Origin: Anaerolineae bacterium
GTDB taxonomy: Bacteria > Chloroflexota > Anaerolineae > Aggregatilineales > Phototrophicaceae
Length of the DNA stretch: 64,000 bases
Assembly (NCBI GenBank): GCA_022843385.1
Contig: JALHNT010000005.1
Coordinates: 1-64,000, forward strand
Direction: 5' to 3'
Both the position numbers and the translations under genes were made by a program. Positions 52,851 to 62,379 of this stretch are shown piece by piece (position 1 is the first letter of the stretch; each line of letters opens with the position of its first letter). The notes under the pieces are model-generated. The model worked only from the letters and a program-made list of their open reading frames with translations. It ran no database searches and was not told the origin of the DNA.

Positions 52851-53498
52851 GTGAGGTACAGTGCAGTGGTAGACCCAAATGTAGTGTATTTCCTGTTAGT
52901 GGTCGGGTTGTGGATTGCGGTGACAGCGGCCTATATCCCTGGCACCGGTGTCGTTGAAGTGGTGGCGCTGGTGGCGGTCGGCGCTGCGGTTTACATCCTG
53001 GCGAACATGCCGACCAACTGGGCCGGCGCGATCCTGTTGATGCTGGGTGTCCTCAGCTTCCTGCTCATCCCCTTCCTCAGTCAGCGCTGGGCGCGGGTGG
53101 CCGAGGCCGGTCTGCTGCTTCAGGTGGCCGGTGCCTTCACCCTGTTTCATGGGGTGCAGGTGTCGTGGTTGCTGATCGGTGTCACGGTTGGCTTGTCGAT
53201 CCTCTATCACCGGTTGGTGCTGCTGCCGGTGCTGGAACGCTCGAAAAAGCAGGTGGCCGTGATCGATGATACCACTCAGCTCGTCGGGGCCTATGGTCGC
53301 GTGGTCAAAGCCTCCAGCGCCGCCGGTCACGAGTTCGTCGGCAGCGTCAATGTGCGCGGCGAACAATGGACGGCCTACAGCGATCATCCGCTACAAATGG
53401 GCGAAGAGGTGGTGGTGGTCGAGCGTGAAGGGTTGCAGTTATTTGTGGAGAGCGTCAAGCATAAGCAGACGCCGCGTGAACAGATGGAGGGATCATAA
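52851..53498 (+). CDS. NfeD-like membrane protein
   Basis: A 215-residue short NfeD protein without the ClpP-like protease domain: four hydrophobic helices (residues about 10-30, 38-60, 63-85 and 90-120), then an OB-fold NfeD domain (LVGAYGRVVKASSAAGHEFVGSVNVRGEQWTAY... GEEVVVVEREGLQLFVE). Start is a GTG after AAGGCGAG; a TATAAT at 52826-52831 is a possible -10 box with no good -35. Its stop overlaps the slipin start (TAATG), the usual NfeD-slipin pairing. Confidence 0.88.
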   Translation: MRYSAVVDPNVVYFLLVVGLWIAVTAAYIPGTGVVEVVALVAVGAAVYILANMPTNWAGAILLMLGVLSFLLIPFLSQRWARVAEAGLLLQVAGAFTLFHGVQVSWLLIGVTVGLSILYHRLVLLPVLERSKKQVAVIDDTTQLVGAYGRVVKASSAAGHEFVGSVNVRGEQWTAYSDHPLQMGEEVVVVEREGLQLFVESVKHKQTPREQMEGS

Positions 53499-54463
53499 TG
53501 GAGAATCTGAGCGAACTGTTGGGGGGGACGCAGACGACGGCGCTGCTGGTGGTGGTGATCGTCCTGGTGCTGTTCTGGGTGCTGTCGCGGCTGATCCGCA
53601 TCGTGCCAGAGACCGAACGGCTGGTGGTGCTGTCTTTAGGACGCTACGCCGGAACGCGCGGGCCGGGCATCGTGATCATCCTGCCGGTCATCGAGCAGGC
53701 GCGCAAGGTCGATATTCGCGAGCGCTTCCTTGATATTCCCTCGCAGACCGCCATCACCAAAGACAACGCCCCGATTGACATCGACTTTCTGGTGTACTAT
53801 CGCGTGGTTGACCCGATGCGGGCGACGCTGCAAATCGACAACGTGGTCAGCGCGGCGGTCAACATCGCCACGACGACCCTGCGCGCCGTCATCGGTGACA
53901 TCTCGCTGGATGATGTGCTGGCGAAACGCGAGCAGATCAACGACACGCTGCGGATCAAGCTGGATGAGATCACCGAGCGCTGGGGCATGAAAGTGACCAC
54001 CGTCGAAATCCGCGAGATCAAGCCGCCGCGCGAAGTGCAGGATGCCATGAACCGCCAGATGAGCGCCGAGCGCGAACGCCGCGCCATGGTGACTCGCGCC
54101 AGTGGTGAACGCGAAGCCTCGATTGCCGTGGCCGAAGGCGAGAAACAGTCCGCCATCCTCCGTTCCGAAGGTCTGCGCCAGTCGAAGGTGCTGGAAGCCG
54201 AAGGTGAACGGCAGGCGCAATTGCTGCGGGCGCAGGGTTTTGCCGCCTCGCTGCAAGCCATCAACGATCAGGCCAAGGATGCTGATACGCGCACAATGGC
54301 ACTGCAATATCTCGATACGCTGCGCACCGTTGGCAGCAGCCCTTCGACCAAATTCGTCATCCCGATGGAACTGATGGGGCTGGCGCAGCAGTTCACCCAG
54401 ACCATTAGCCAGGCCGCCTCACACGCGCCGGTCAGCAGCAACGGTCAGAACGAAAACGCCTGA
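53498..54463 (+). CDS. SPFH/band-7 protein (slipin/QmcA type)
   Basis: A 321-residue membrane-anchored SPFH protein: N-terminal helix (residues 14-33), band-7 domain to about 180 (ERLVVLSLGRYAGTRGPGIVIILPVIE... DFLVYYRVVDP), then a charged coiled coil of Glu/Arg/Ala repeats (ERERRAMVTRASGEREASIAVAEGEKQSAIL) to about 255. Slipins organise membrane domains and work with NfeD, encoded just upstream with a one-base overlap. An intrinsic terminator follows. Confidence 0.93.
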   Translation: MENLSELLGGTQTTALLVVVIVLVLFWVLSRLIRIVPETERLVVLSLGRYAGTRGPGIVIILPVIEQARKVDIRERFLDIPSQTAITKDNAPIDIDFLVYYRVVDPMRATLQIDNVVSAAVNIATTTLRAVIGDISLDDVLAKREQINDTLRIKLDEITERWGMKVTTVEIREIKPPREVQDAMNRQMSAERERRAMVTRASGEREASIAVAEGEKQSAILRSEGLRQSKVLEAEGERQAQLLRAQGFAASLQAINDQAKDADTRTMALQYLDTLRTVGSSPSTKFVIPMELMGLAQQFTQTISQAASHAPVSSNGQNENA

Positions 54464-54487
54464 CCCATCGTTCGACTTCTTTCCACG

Positions 54488-54517
54488 ACGGGGCGCTCAC
54501 ATCTGACGCCCCGTTTT
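54488..54517 (+). terminator. Rho-independent terminator of the NfeD-slipin operon
   Basis: ACGGGGCG (54488-54495) pairs perfectly with CGCCCCGT (54507-54514) around 11 bases and runs into TTTTG, 25 bases past the slipin stop. Confidence 0.88.
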
Positions 54518-54719
54518 GATTCGCCCTATCGCTTCTATCATACAAGTCAAAAAGTGCGACTCTTGTTTCACGAAGCGATGCCAATGCGCCTGTTTCTGCG
54601 GACAGGATCAGGTAGAATGGAAATGTTGACCCATCAACTCATCTCAGAACCTTCTGACAGATGTTGGGTAATTGGCACCCTGCATTTGCAAAGGCGACTA
54701 CTCGAAAGCGACGAACCTG

Positions 54720-55829
54720 ATGCTGATCGACACCCCACGGCTGCACCAACTTCTTGAGCAACAGCAGATCGACTCGCTGGTGCTGCGTTTGGGCGAAAAT
54801 CTGTTGGCGACAACCGGATACTGGCCGGTAGCCGGGCTATCGTGTGCCATCCAGACGCATACGGGAGTCACGCTCGTGATCCCCCGCCGCGAACAGGAAT
54901 TCCTCCCGTCCGAATACAGCGGCGAGCTCTTCACCTTCGAACCAGAATATGTGCCCGATGCTGAGGCAGAGCTGGCTCGGCTGGTGCGCGAGCATCTGCC
55001 AGCCGGACGAGCAGGACACGACTTCGCCTATGGCCCGCTGGCAGCCAACAATACTGCTGGCGAACTGAGACTGCCGCCGAAAGACTGGTATGCCAGGGCA
55101 GTTGGCGAGGGCGTGGAATGCAGCGCGGCGCTGGCGGCATTTCGCGCGATCAAGACTCCAGCGCAGGTCGAGAGAATCCGCCGATCACAGCGCTTTGCCC
55201 TGCGCGGCATCCAGCGGGCATGTGAGGCACTGCTGCAACCGGGCATCAAGGAAATCCAGCTTGCGGCGCGCATCGAGGCCGAGATCGAAGGGCAGTTGGG
55301 CGACGAGGACTCGCAGCGGGTGCGAGCGTTCTGCTTCGTCCAGGCCGGACTCAACAGCGCCCTGGCTGGTGATACGATCAGCATCAGCGGCAGCAACCGG
55401 CTTCAGACCGGCGATCTAGTGGTGATCGAACTGGGGACGGTGGTCGATGGCTACTGGTCGGACATCACCCGCACGGTCAGCGTAGGCGCGTCGCCCCATC
55501 AATGGCTGCTGGATAAAGTACGAGAAGCACAAGCGGCGGCTGTAGCAGCGCTGCGCCCTGGCATAATCGGCAAGGAAGCCGATCAGGCGGCGCGGGATCT
55601 ACTGGGCGATCTGAATCCATATTATCATCACAACCTCGGTCACGGCGTGGGATTTGCCTATCACGAGCCGCCTTTCCTGGGACGTCGCAGCGAGGCGGTG
55701 CTGGCGCAGGGGCAGGTGGTGACAGTCGAACCAGGCGTCTATATCAAGGGACAGGCCGGAGCACGCTGGGAAGATAATGTACTGATTACTGCCGCTGGCG
55801 CAGAAGTGCTGTCACGATTGGATGAATAA
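54720..55829 (+). CDS. Xaa-Pro peptidase-like protein, family M24
   Basis: A 369-residue M24B peptidase: creatinase-type N-domain (1-about 135) and pita-bread C-domain. The metal ligands are Glu237 in VVIELGTVVDGYWSDITR, where the family usually has Asp, Asp248 in the same motif, His in NLGHGVGFAYHE, Glu in TVEPGVYI and Glu in WEDNVL. It would cut Xaa-Pro dipeptides or the N-terminal residue before proline. The ATG at 54720 has a weak ribosome site. The Asp-to-Glu change may alter metal preference. Confidence 0.88.
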   Translation: MLIDTPRLHQLLEQQQIDSLVLRLGENLLATTGYWPVAGLSCAIQTHTGVTLVIPRREQEFLPSEYSGELFTFEPEYVPDAEAELARLVREHLPAGRAGHDFAYGPLAANNTAGELRLPPKDWYARAVGEGVECSAALAAFRAIKTPAQVERIRRSQRFALRGIQRACEALLQPGIKEIQLAARIEAEIEGQLGDEDSQRVRAFCFVQAGLNSALAGDTISISGSNRLQTGDLVVIELGTVVDGYWSDITRTVSVGASPHQWLLDKVREAQAAAVAALRPGIIGKEADQAARDLLGDLNPYYHHNLGHGVGFAYHEPPFLGRRSEAVLAQGQVVTVEPGVYIKGQAGARWEDNVLITAAGAEVLSRLDE

Positions 55830-55995
55830 TCCCTTTCCAGACTGGGGCCTCGCCCCCGCCGAACACACGAGAATTAACTCCCACAGTCAATCAGAAGGTC
55901 CCGGCACATGGTAGCCGCGTATTTCCCATCCACCTCACCTTTGTTATAATCCGAACATCTATTCCGTTGGGCATCCAAGCGCACAGGTGATGCAG

Positions 55996-57879
55996 ATGAC
56001 GTTTCAACCCTCCGAACACATCCAGCACATCCTCGCCAGCCTGCCGATGAAGCCGGGCTGCTACCTGATGAAGGACAAGACCGGACGCATCATCTATGTC
56101 GGCAAGGCCAAGCGGCTGCGCAACCGCGTCCGCAGTTACTTCAATTCCAGCGCCGAGGGCAACGCCAAGACGATGCGGCTGCGCGAGAACATCGTCGATA
56201 TTGAAGTCATCATCACCGAGACCGAGGTGCAGGCGCTCATCACTGAAGAGACGCTCATCAAACGTCATCAGCCCTTCTATAACATCAACCTCAAAGACGA
56301 TAAACATTACCCCTATATCAAAATCAACTGGCAGGATGATTACCCCAAAGTGGAAACCACTCGGCGGGTGGTCAAGGATGGCAGCCGCTACTTCGGGCCG
56401 TATGCGGCGATGTGGGCGGTGCAGAACACGCTGCGGACGCTGCGCCGTGCCTTCCCCTATCTGAGCTGTGACCGGGTCATCGATGGCAAGGATGAGCGCG
56501 CCTGTCTGTTCTACGACATCAAGCTGTGCAACGGCCCCTGCATCGGTGCCGTCAGCAAAGATGACTATCGTGCCATGATCAGCGAACTGATGGATGTGCT
56601 GAACGGTAAATCCGAAAGTGTCATCAAGCGCATGACCCAGGCGATGAACGATGCCGCCGAAGCGCTGCAATTCGAGCGCGCCGCCCAGTACCGCGACCAG
56701 CTCAGGGCCATCGAATACATCACCCAGCGCCACAAAGCCGTCAGCCCGACCATGACCGATCATGATGTGATCGCGTTGGCACGGGATAAGAATGATACGG
56801 CGGTGCAAATCCTGTTCATCCGCAACGGCAAGCTGATCGGCAGCGATGTCCGCATGTTGACCGGCGCGGAAGATGAGCCGGACGAGGTGGTGCTGGAGCA
56901 GTTCGTCACTCAGTTCTACAGCGATGTCGCGGAAGTGCCGGCGGAGATCATGCTGCCCAGCGAGGTGGATGGCGCGCGCATCATCGAGCAGTGGTTAAAG
57001 GACAAACGCGGCGGGCAGAAGGTGCAGATCACGGTGCCGCAGCGGGGCAACAAGCGCGACCTCATCAAGATGGCGCAGGAGAATGCCAGCGAAGGGCTGC
57101 GCATGATCCGCGAACAGTGGGAAGCGGATACCCATAAGCAGGAAGAGGCGCTGGCAGCGCTGCAGAACGAGCTGCATCTGACCACGCCGCCCAACCGCAT
57201 CGAGTGTTACGACATCAGCACCACCCAGGGGACAGCCATCGTCGCCAGCCGGGTGGTGTTCGTGCAGGGGGCACCGCGCAAGAGCGAGTACCGCCGCTTT
57301 AATATCAAGACCGTCAGCCATGCCGGGCCGGATGATTTCCAGTCGATGCGCGAAGCCCTGACGCGCCGTTTCAACCGCTGGAAGGGATCGCTGGAAGACC
57401 CGACCCAGGTCGCCCCCGGCGCGACCGATCATGATGAGACATGGCGGTTGCTGCCCGACCTGCTGATGATCGATGGTGGCAAGGGACAACTGGGTATTGC
57501 GGTGGAAGTGCTGAAGGAATTTGATCTGTATGGCAAAGTGCCGGTGGTGTCGCTGGCGAAACAATTCGAGGAGATTTACTTCCCGGAACAATCAACCCCG
57601 CTGATCCTCAACCGTCGCAGTCCGGCGCTGTTTCTGGTGCAGCGGGTGCGCGACGAAGCCCACCGCTTCGCCATCACCAGCCATCGCAAGCAGCGCACCA
57701 AACAGGGCATGGCGAGCAAGCTGGAGCAGGTGCCGGGCATCGGCCCGACGCGGCGCAAAGCCCTGCTCAAAGCCTTCGGCAACTCGATTGATGCCATCCG
57801 CAGCGCGTCGATAGAAGACCTGATGCAGGTGCGGGGTGTGACGCAGGAGATCGCGCAATCGATCAAGGAGTTGGTGTGA
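55996..57879 (+). CDS. uvrC: UvrABC system protein C (excinuclease)
   Basis: A 627-residue UvrC of normal length. GIY-YIG nuclease at residues about 13-95 (GCYLMKDKTGRIIYVGKAKRLRNRVRSYF), the four-Cys-like linker LFYDIKLCNGPCIG, UVR motif near 205-230 (AMNDAAEALQFERAAQYRDQL), RNase-H-like nuclease (IECYDIS, LLMIDGGKGQLG with the catalytic Asp residues) and C-terminal helix-hairpin-helix pair (LEQVPGIGPTRRKALLKAFG, VRGVTQEIAQSI). It makes the dual incisions of nucleotide excision repair. AGGTG lies six bases before the ATG at 55996. Confidence 0.97.
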   Translation: MTFQPSEHIQHILASLPMKPGCYLMKDKTGRIIYVGKAKRLRNRVRSYFNSSAEGNAKTMRLRENIVDIEVIITETEVQALITEETLIKRHQPFYNINLKDDKHYPYIKINWQDDYPKVETTRRVVKDGSRYFGPYAAMWAVQNTLRTLRRAFPYLSCDRVIDGKDERACLFYDIKLCNGPCIGAVSKDDYRAMISELMDVLNGKSESVIKRMTQAMNDAAEALQFERAAQYRDQLRAIEYITQRHKAVSPTMTDHDVIALARDKNDTAVQILFIRNGKLIGSDVRMLTGAEDEPDEVVLEQFVTQFYSDVAEVPAEIMLPSEVDGARIIEQWLKDKRGGQKVQITVPQRGNKRDLIKMAQENASEGLRMIREQWEADTHKQEEALAALQNELHLTTPPNRIECYDISTTQGTAIVASRVVFVQGAPRKSEYRRFNIKTVSHAGPDDFQSMREALTRRFNRWKGSLEDPTQVAPGATDHDETWRLLPDLLMIDGGKGQLGIAVEVLKEFDLYGKVPVVSLAKQFEEIYFPEQSTPLILNRRSPALFLVQRVRDEAHRFAITSHRKQRTKQGMASKLEQVPGIGPTRRKALLKAFGNSIDAIRSASIEDLMQVRGVTQEIAQSIKELV

Positions 57880-58080
57880 CGGCCTGACTCGCCCCAGTCA
57901 TCACAGCATGAGGGCAATCCTCCACAGAACCCTTATTGGATGTGACCCGCTGCGCCCATCCCCACGCAATTTCACAGCATAATTCATCATCGCAATCCAA
58001 ATGCCGAGTCGTCAGCGATAAGGGTTGTAGATGGAATGCGCGCGCGTTCTCATCACCAATATTTATGAGGAGAGAATTGC

Positions 58081-59148
58081 ATGTTGAAGCTGCGAAATCT
58101 GGTGATCCTGTTATGTCTGGCTTTGCTCGTCACCCCGGCGCTGGCGCAGGATGCCCCGACGGTTGGGTTGATGAACACGGAAACTTACGGTGATATTCTG
58201 GTCGGGCCGAATGGCATGACGCTCTACACTTTCAGCCCTGATCCGCTGAATGGTAGTGTGTGTTCCGGGCGCTGCGCTGAAGCCTGGCCGCCGCTGACGG
58301 TCGAGAGCGCCGACGAACTGACCGCCGCCGAGGGCATCCCCGGGGTGCTGGGGACGTTCGAACGCGAAGATGGCACGCTCCAGGTGAGTTATAACGGACT
58401 GGCGCTGTACTACTGGTTCCGCGATGAAGCGGTTGGCGATACCACCGGCCACCGCGTTGGACGCAACTGGTGGGTTGTCCCGCCGGCCACCGTATCGATT
58501 GCGCCGCATCCAGAGCTGGGCAACATCCTGGTTGGACCGACAGGTATGACGCTGTATCTGTTCACCAACGATACCGAGAACACTAGCGCCTGCTATGACC
58601 AGTGCGCTACCAACTGGCCGCCGCTGTTGGTCGAAAGCGCCGATGCCCTGGTGCCAGGCGTGAATCTGCCGGGGACCTTCGCTACCACCGAACGCACCGA
58701 TGGCACGCTTCAGGTGACCTATAACGGGATGCCGCTGTACTACTGGAAAGATGACGCGGCGATTGGTGATGCGACGGGTGAAGGCCGCGGCGATGTGTGG
58801 TATGTGATCGCGCCGGAAACGGTGGCGCTGGGCAGCAGCGATGAGCTGGGCGATTTCCTGATCTCGGCGGATGGCATGACGCTCTATATGTTCACCCGCG
58901 ACACCGAAGGCGTGAGCAACTGTGCCGGCGAATGCCTGGAGAACTGGCCGGCCTACACCGTCAGCGCGGTCAACAAGCTGGTGGCTGGCATGGGCATCGA
59001 GGGCGAACTGGCGACTATCACCCGCGATGACGGCAGCCTGCAAGTGACCTATAACGGGATGCCGCTGTACTTCTGGAAAGATGACAAAGCCCCCGGCGAC
59101 GCCACCGGACAGAATGTTGGTGAGGTGTGGTTCGTCGTCGCGCCGTAA
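58081..59148 (+). CDS. Secreted protein with three COG4315-type repeats
   Basis: A 355-residue exported protein: signal peptide (cut near ALAQD), then three tandem copies, each about 110 residues, of the lipoprotein_15/COG4315 repeat. Each has LVGPxGMTLYxF (GMTLYTF, GMTLYLF, GMTLYMF), a Cys pair (CSGRCAEAWPP, CYDQCATNWPP, CAGECLENWPA), a DGTLQV-YNG motif and a W/F-(R/K)-D-D-x-GD-TG end. The Cys pairs are probably disulfides. Function unknown; related proteins are secreted repeat proteins of unknown role. GAGGAG precedes the ATG. Confidence 0.9.
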   Translation: MLKLRNLVILLCLALLVTPALAQDAPTVGLMNTETYGDILVGPNGMTLYTFSPDPLNGSVCSGRCAEAWPPLTVESADELTAAEGIPGVLGTFEREDGTLQVSYNGLALYYWFRDEAVGDTTGHRVGRNWWVVPPATVSIAPHPELGNILVGPTGMTLYLFTNDTENTSACYDQCATNWPPLLVESADALVPGVNLPGTFATTERTDGTLQVTYNGMPLYYWKDDAAIGDATGEGRGDVWYVIAPETVALGSSDELGDFLISADGMTLYMFTRDTEGVSNCAGECLENWPAYTVSAVNKLVAGMGIEGELATITRDDGSLQVTYNGMPLYFWKDDKAPGDATGQNVGEVWFVVAP

Positions 59149-59310
59149 AGCGCTAACCCTTTCCTTCACCGTTAGCGAGTATTGTTCGGCAGGGGCGCAC
59201 AGCCGTGTGTCCCTGCTGATCGCTGTCAATGCCGGCACATCCCTTTAGGGCGACTTCCCATCTATCTCATAAGCAGCCCTCTTTACGCGGTCAGTTGAAC
59301 ACCCCAATCT

Positions 59311-59845
59311 GATTCACACGATTCGTCAGATTCGTCAGATTCGCATCACTCCATTTTTCAATTCGTGAATCATGGAGACCCGTTTTCCCTCAAATATTGC
59401 AAAAGTTAGAAATGTTGCAACTGTTAGAACTCCTTTTTGTGCAACTACCCGTTTTGTGTCGTCGTCGTCGTCGGACAGACACCGACAAAGACGGAAAGAC
59501 AAACACAGAGGACGCAGAGAACACAGAGAGAAAGCAGAGCAAATCTGCGTAAACTTCGTCAAAGTCGTCAAAGTCGTCAAAGTCGTCAAAGTCAAAAGTG
59601 CATTTTGTGAACATTTCGGTCAATCCTGATTCAGAACGATTGGGACGAACGATTGCGCGAGCGATTCGCGAACTGTCCCCACGACAAGCATATGCCCGAT
59701 TACCCCGTAACGGGTGAACTTTTGGTAAACTTTTTGGTACGACTTAAGCCGAGCCAGCGCTAACCATTCTGCGGGAGCGGGATGGTTAAGGCTGTCGGCG
59801 GGGGGTTAGAGAAGGGTTGGGGAAAATGGGGGTTGAGGGAGCAGG
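59311..59845 (+). repeat. Composite tandem-repeat region, copy C
   Basis: 535 bases with the same block order as copy B but fewer units: (CAGATTCGT)n near 59319-59345, TTCGTGAATC, the TTTTCCCTCAAATATTGC block near 59383 with degenerate 9-mers, TTTTGTGTCGTCGTCGTCGT near 59452, AAAGACGGAAAGAC, (CACAGAGGA)n near 59503-59530, (GTCGTCAAA)n near 59556-59595 with GTGCATTTTGTGAACATTTC, and the non-tandem block 59703-59845. The heptamers and second 9-mer series of copy B are missing, and a unique stretch near 59630-59690 replaces them. The next gene starts 86 bases after it. Confidence 0.85.
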
Positions 59846-59930
59846 ATAGTTGCGCCTTGCTTTACTTCATCTATACTGATCGAAAGTGTAATCACCCACC
59901 CGCATACGAGTGTCCTCCCAGGAGTCAGCG

Positions 59931-61733
59931 ATGTCCGACGCCTTCATCTCCTATTCGCGCAAGGATGCCGAATTTGTCCGCCGTCTGACCAACGCCTTCA
60001 TCAAAGCCAACTGCGTCATCTGGGTGGGAGTGCTGGGAATGTTGGCAGTGGCAGCTACAGGCTTTGCGGCACCAACGTCGATCAATGTCCTCAATAGCGA
60101 TGCCAGCTTAGACAATTGGGGCCAGGGCAACTACGCCGAAGCGCTGCAAGCGACAGCGACGCAGATCATGATTACAGTGACTGCCACTGTAACGCCACAA
60201 GGGGAAGCAACAGCAACTTTCGCCCCCTTTAGATTGACCAACTACGAGCTCGGCGAAATGTATTCGAGGTTGGGCAAGTATGATGAGGCAATTGCTGAAT
60301 TCACCCGCGCCATTGAATTCAATCCAGAGGATCACGATTCTTTTCTGGGTCGAGGATTTGCTTACGCTCAACTTGAGGACTATGACAAGGCCATTGCGGA
60401 CTACACCCGCGCCATTGAACTCGATCCCAATAATGCTATTGCTTATGGTAATCGTGGATTCATTTATCAGTTGCGGGGAGAATTCAGGTTAGCGGTTAGC
60501 GACATGACCCGTGCCATTGAGATAAACCCAAATGCGAACGGTTACTATCTGCGTGGCGCTTTCTATCTCGTCCTCCAAGAATATACGAAAGCAATTGCCG
60601 ACTTCACTCGTGCCATCGAATTGAACCCCGACATGGCTGTTGCTTACTTCAATCGTGGCCTTGCTTATGCCAATATGGATCAGTACCCGGACGCCATTAC
60701 TGACTATTCACGGGCCATCAGGCTGGACCCCGACTATGCCGAAGCCTACAACAATCGCGGGTTTGCCCACTTTGTTTTGCAGCAATATGAGGAAGCCGTC
60801 GCCGACTTGACCACTGCCATCGAACTCGACCGCAGATATGCTCTTGCCTTCTTCAATCGCGGACTTACCTATGCCAGTATGGGCCAGTACCAGGACGCCA
60901 TTGCTGACTACTCACAGGCCATCAGGCTGAAACGTAACTATCCCGAAGCCTACAACAATCGTGGAGGTGCCTACCTCGATCTGGGTCAGTATGCGGAGGC
61001 CATCGCTGACTATTCCCAGGCCATTGAACAGCACAGTGATAACCCTATCTATTTGACCAATCGCGGGGATGCCTATAGGCTCTCCAGCCAATATGAGCTG
61101 GCGATTGTAGATTATAGTGCGGCCATTGCTATACAGCCGACGGCAGGGCGTTACAATCGACGTGGCTTATCGTATGTGGGACTGGTGGAGCATGACAAGG
61201 CCATTGCTGACTACTCACAAGCGCTTACAATGGAAACCGACCAACCGATCTATCTGACGAATCGCGGAGACGCCTATCGCTATTCGGGCCAGTATGACTT
61301 GGCGATTGCGGATTATGGCGCAGCGATTGCTCTGGAGCCTACCGCTTATCGCTACAACGGGCGTGGTCAGTCGTATTTCCGGCTCCAGGAGTATGATGAG
61401 GCCATTGCCGACTACTCACAAGCGATTGCACTGGACAGCGATGACCCCGTCTATTTCATCAATCGCGGTCTTGCCTATAGCATTCTCGAACAATACGAAC
61501 GAGCCAGCGCAGACTTCAGCAGTGCCATCGCGCTAAATCCACAGCTTGCCAATCCATACTGGGGACTTGGCAACATCTACTATGACCAGGGCGACTACAT
61601 TGAGGCGCTGGCGAGCTACCGGCGTTATGTGGAACTGGCAGGGAATAACCCGGCGGAGTTTGTCGTCAACCGGGTAGCGGAGTTGGAGGCGATGCTGGCA
61701 ACCGGCACGCCCAGCCCGACGCCGAGGCGGTGA
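59931..61733 (+). CDS. Truncated TIR start fused to a membrane segment and 14 TPRs
   Basis: A 600-residue protein. The first residues, SDAFISYSRKDAEFVRRL, are the canonical start of a TIR_2 domain, but the domain stops at about residue 24; the rest of the TIR fold, including the catalytic Glu region, is absent. A membrane helix follows at once (about 28-47, IWVGVLGMLAVAATGFAA), then a Thr/Ala-rich linker and, from about residue 98, fourteen 33-34-residue TPRs (YxNRGLAYxxxxQYxxAIADYSQAIxLxP). AGGAGTCAGCG gives an excellent start. I infer an internal deletion or fusion: intact relatives have TIR, helix and repeat domains. TPRs suggest a protein-binding scaffold. Confidence 0.85.
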   Translation: MSDAFISYSRKDAEFVRRLTNAFIKANCVIWVGVLGMLAVAATGFAAPTSINVLNSDASLDNWGQGNYAEALQATATQIMITVTATVTPQGEATATFAPFRLTNYELGEMYSRLGKYDEAIAEFTRAIEFNPEDHDSFLGRGFAYAQLEDYDKAIADYTRAIELDPNNAIAYGNRGFIYQLRGEFRLAVSDMTRAIEINPNANGYYLRGAFYLVLQEYTKAIADFTRAIELNPDMAVAYFNRGLAYANMDQYPDAITDYSRAIRLDPDYAEAYNNRGFAHFVLQQYEEAVADLTTAIELDRRYALAFFNRGLTYASMGQYQDAIADYSQAIRLKRNYPEAYNNRGGAYLDLGQYAEAIADYSQAIEQHSDNPIYLTNRGDAYRLSSQYELAIVDYSAAIAIQPTAGRYNRRGLSYVGLVEHDKAIADYSQALTMETDQPIYLTNRGDAYRYSGQYDLAIADYGAAIALEPTAYRYNGRGQSYFRLQEYDEAIADYSQAIALDSDDPVYFINRGLAYSILEQYERASADFSSAIALNPQLANPYWGLGNIYYDQGDYIEALASYRRYVELAGNNPAEFVVNRVAELEAMLATGTPSPTPRR

Positions 61734-61805
61734 CAGGTCGAGACAGTTGAGTGGATCATCATCCAGAAATATCTGTGATGTTGAGCGCCGTTAACGCACT
61801 TCCAC

Positions 61806-62246
61806 TCAAGCCGCGACGGCCTGTAACCCGGCCCAGCCCAGCAAGCTGGCGGCTGTCAGTAAAATGCTCCAGACCAGCGCCCCCAGCGACATGCCCAGAT
61901 ACAGACGGCGCGGCGGCACATTCAGCGCGATCCCCAGCCCGGCTCCGATCTGTGCACCAACCGTCATCGGCGACGCCAATCCCAGTCCGATGATGCCATA
62001 GCGGCTGGCAATCGCCCGCAGACGATGATTGGACTGCTCGGCACGCCGCTGGAGGCGCTGGCGAAGCTTTTGACCGATGAGCAGCGTCAGGCCAACCCCG
62101 CAGCTATAGCTCAGACTGGTGGTGAGAACGACGATGACCGGGCTTAAGCCCAACGCCAACCCGGCAGGAATGGCCGGCCAGAATGAGAAGAAAGCCAGGG
62201 CAAAAATGCTGATCACTTTGGACAATTCGATCCAGACCTGATCCAT
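61806..62246 (-). CDS. Small multidrug-export-like membrane protein
   Basis: A 146-residue protein with four to five hydrophobic helices. FWPAIPAGLALGLSPVIVVLTTSLSYSCGVGLTLLIGQKLRQRLQ and GIIGLGLASPMTVGAQIGAGLGIALNV recall the PF06695 (small multidrug export protein) family, which has a similar P-A-I-P-x-G-x-A-L-G-L-x-P motif. Function is assigned only by family name. Convergent with the TPR gene. Confidence 0.7.
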   Translation of the reverse strand: MDQVWIELSKVISIFALAFFSFWPAIPAGLALGLSPVIVVLTTSLSYSCGVGLTLLIGQKLRQRLQRRAEQSNHRLRAIASRYGIIGLGLASPMTVGAQIGAGLGIALNVPPRRLYLGMSLGALVWSILLTAASLLGWAGLQAVAA

Positions 62247-62379
62247 AATGCAGTTGTTAGTTCCTGGTTGTTAGTTGTTCGTTCAAGTCCGGTCTGTTCA
62301 TCATTGTTGATGCTGGCTATGACCTGTTGTGAACAGCTTTCTGGGGCGGGCAGTATCTGTTCACCTTGCTCTGATTTTC

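Noticed and set aside
59390..59623. Reading frames in the repeat copies encoding Asp-Phe, poly-Thr, poly-Asp or Cys-Pro-Leu runs
   Set aside because: They arise because 9-base units keep frame. The proteins differ between copies, have no ribosome sites and are not conserved.
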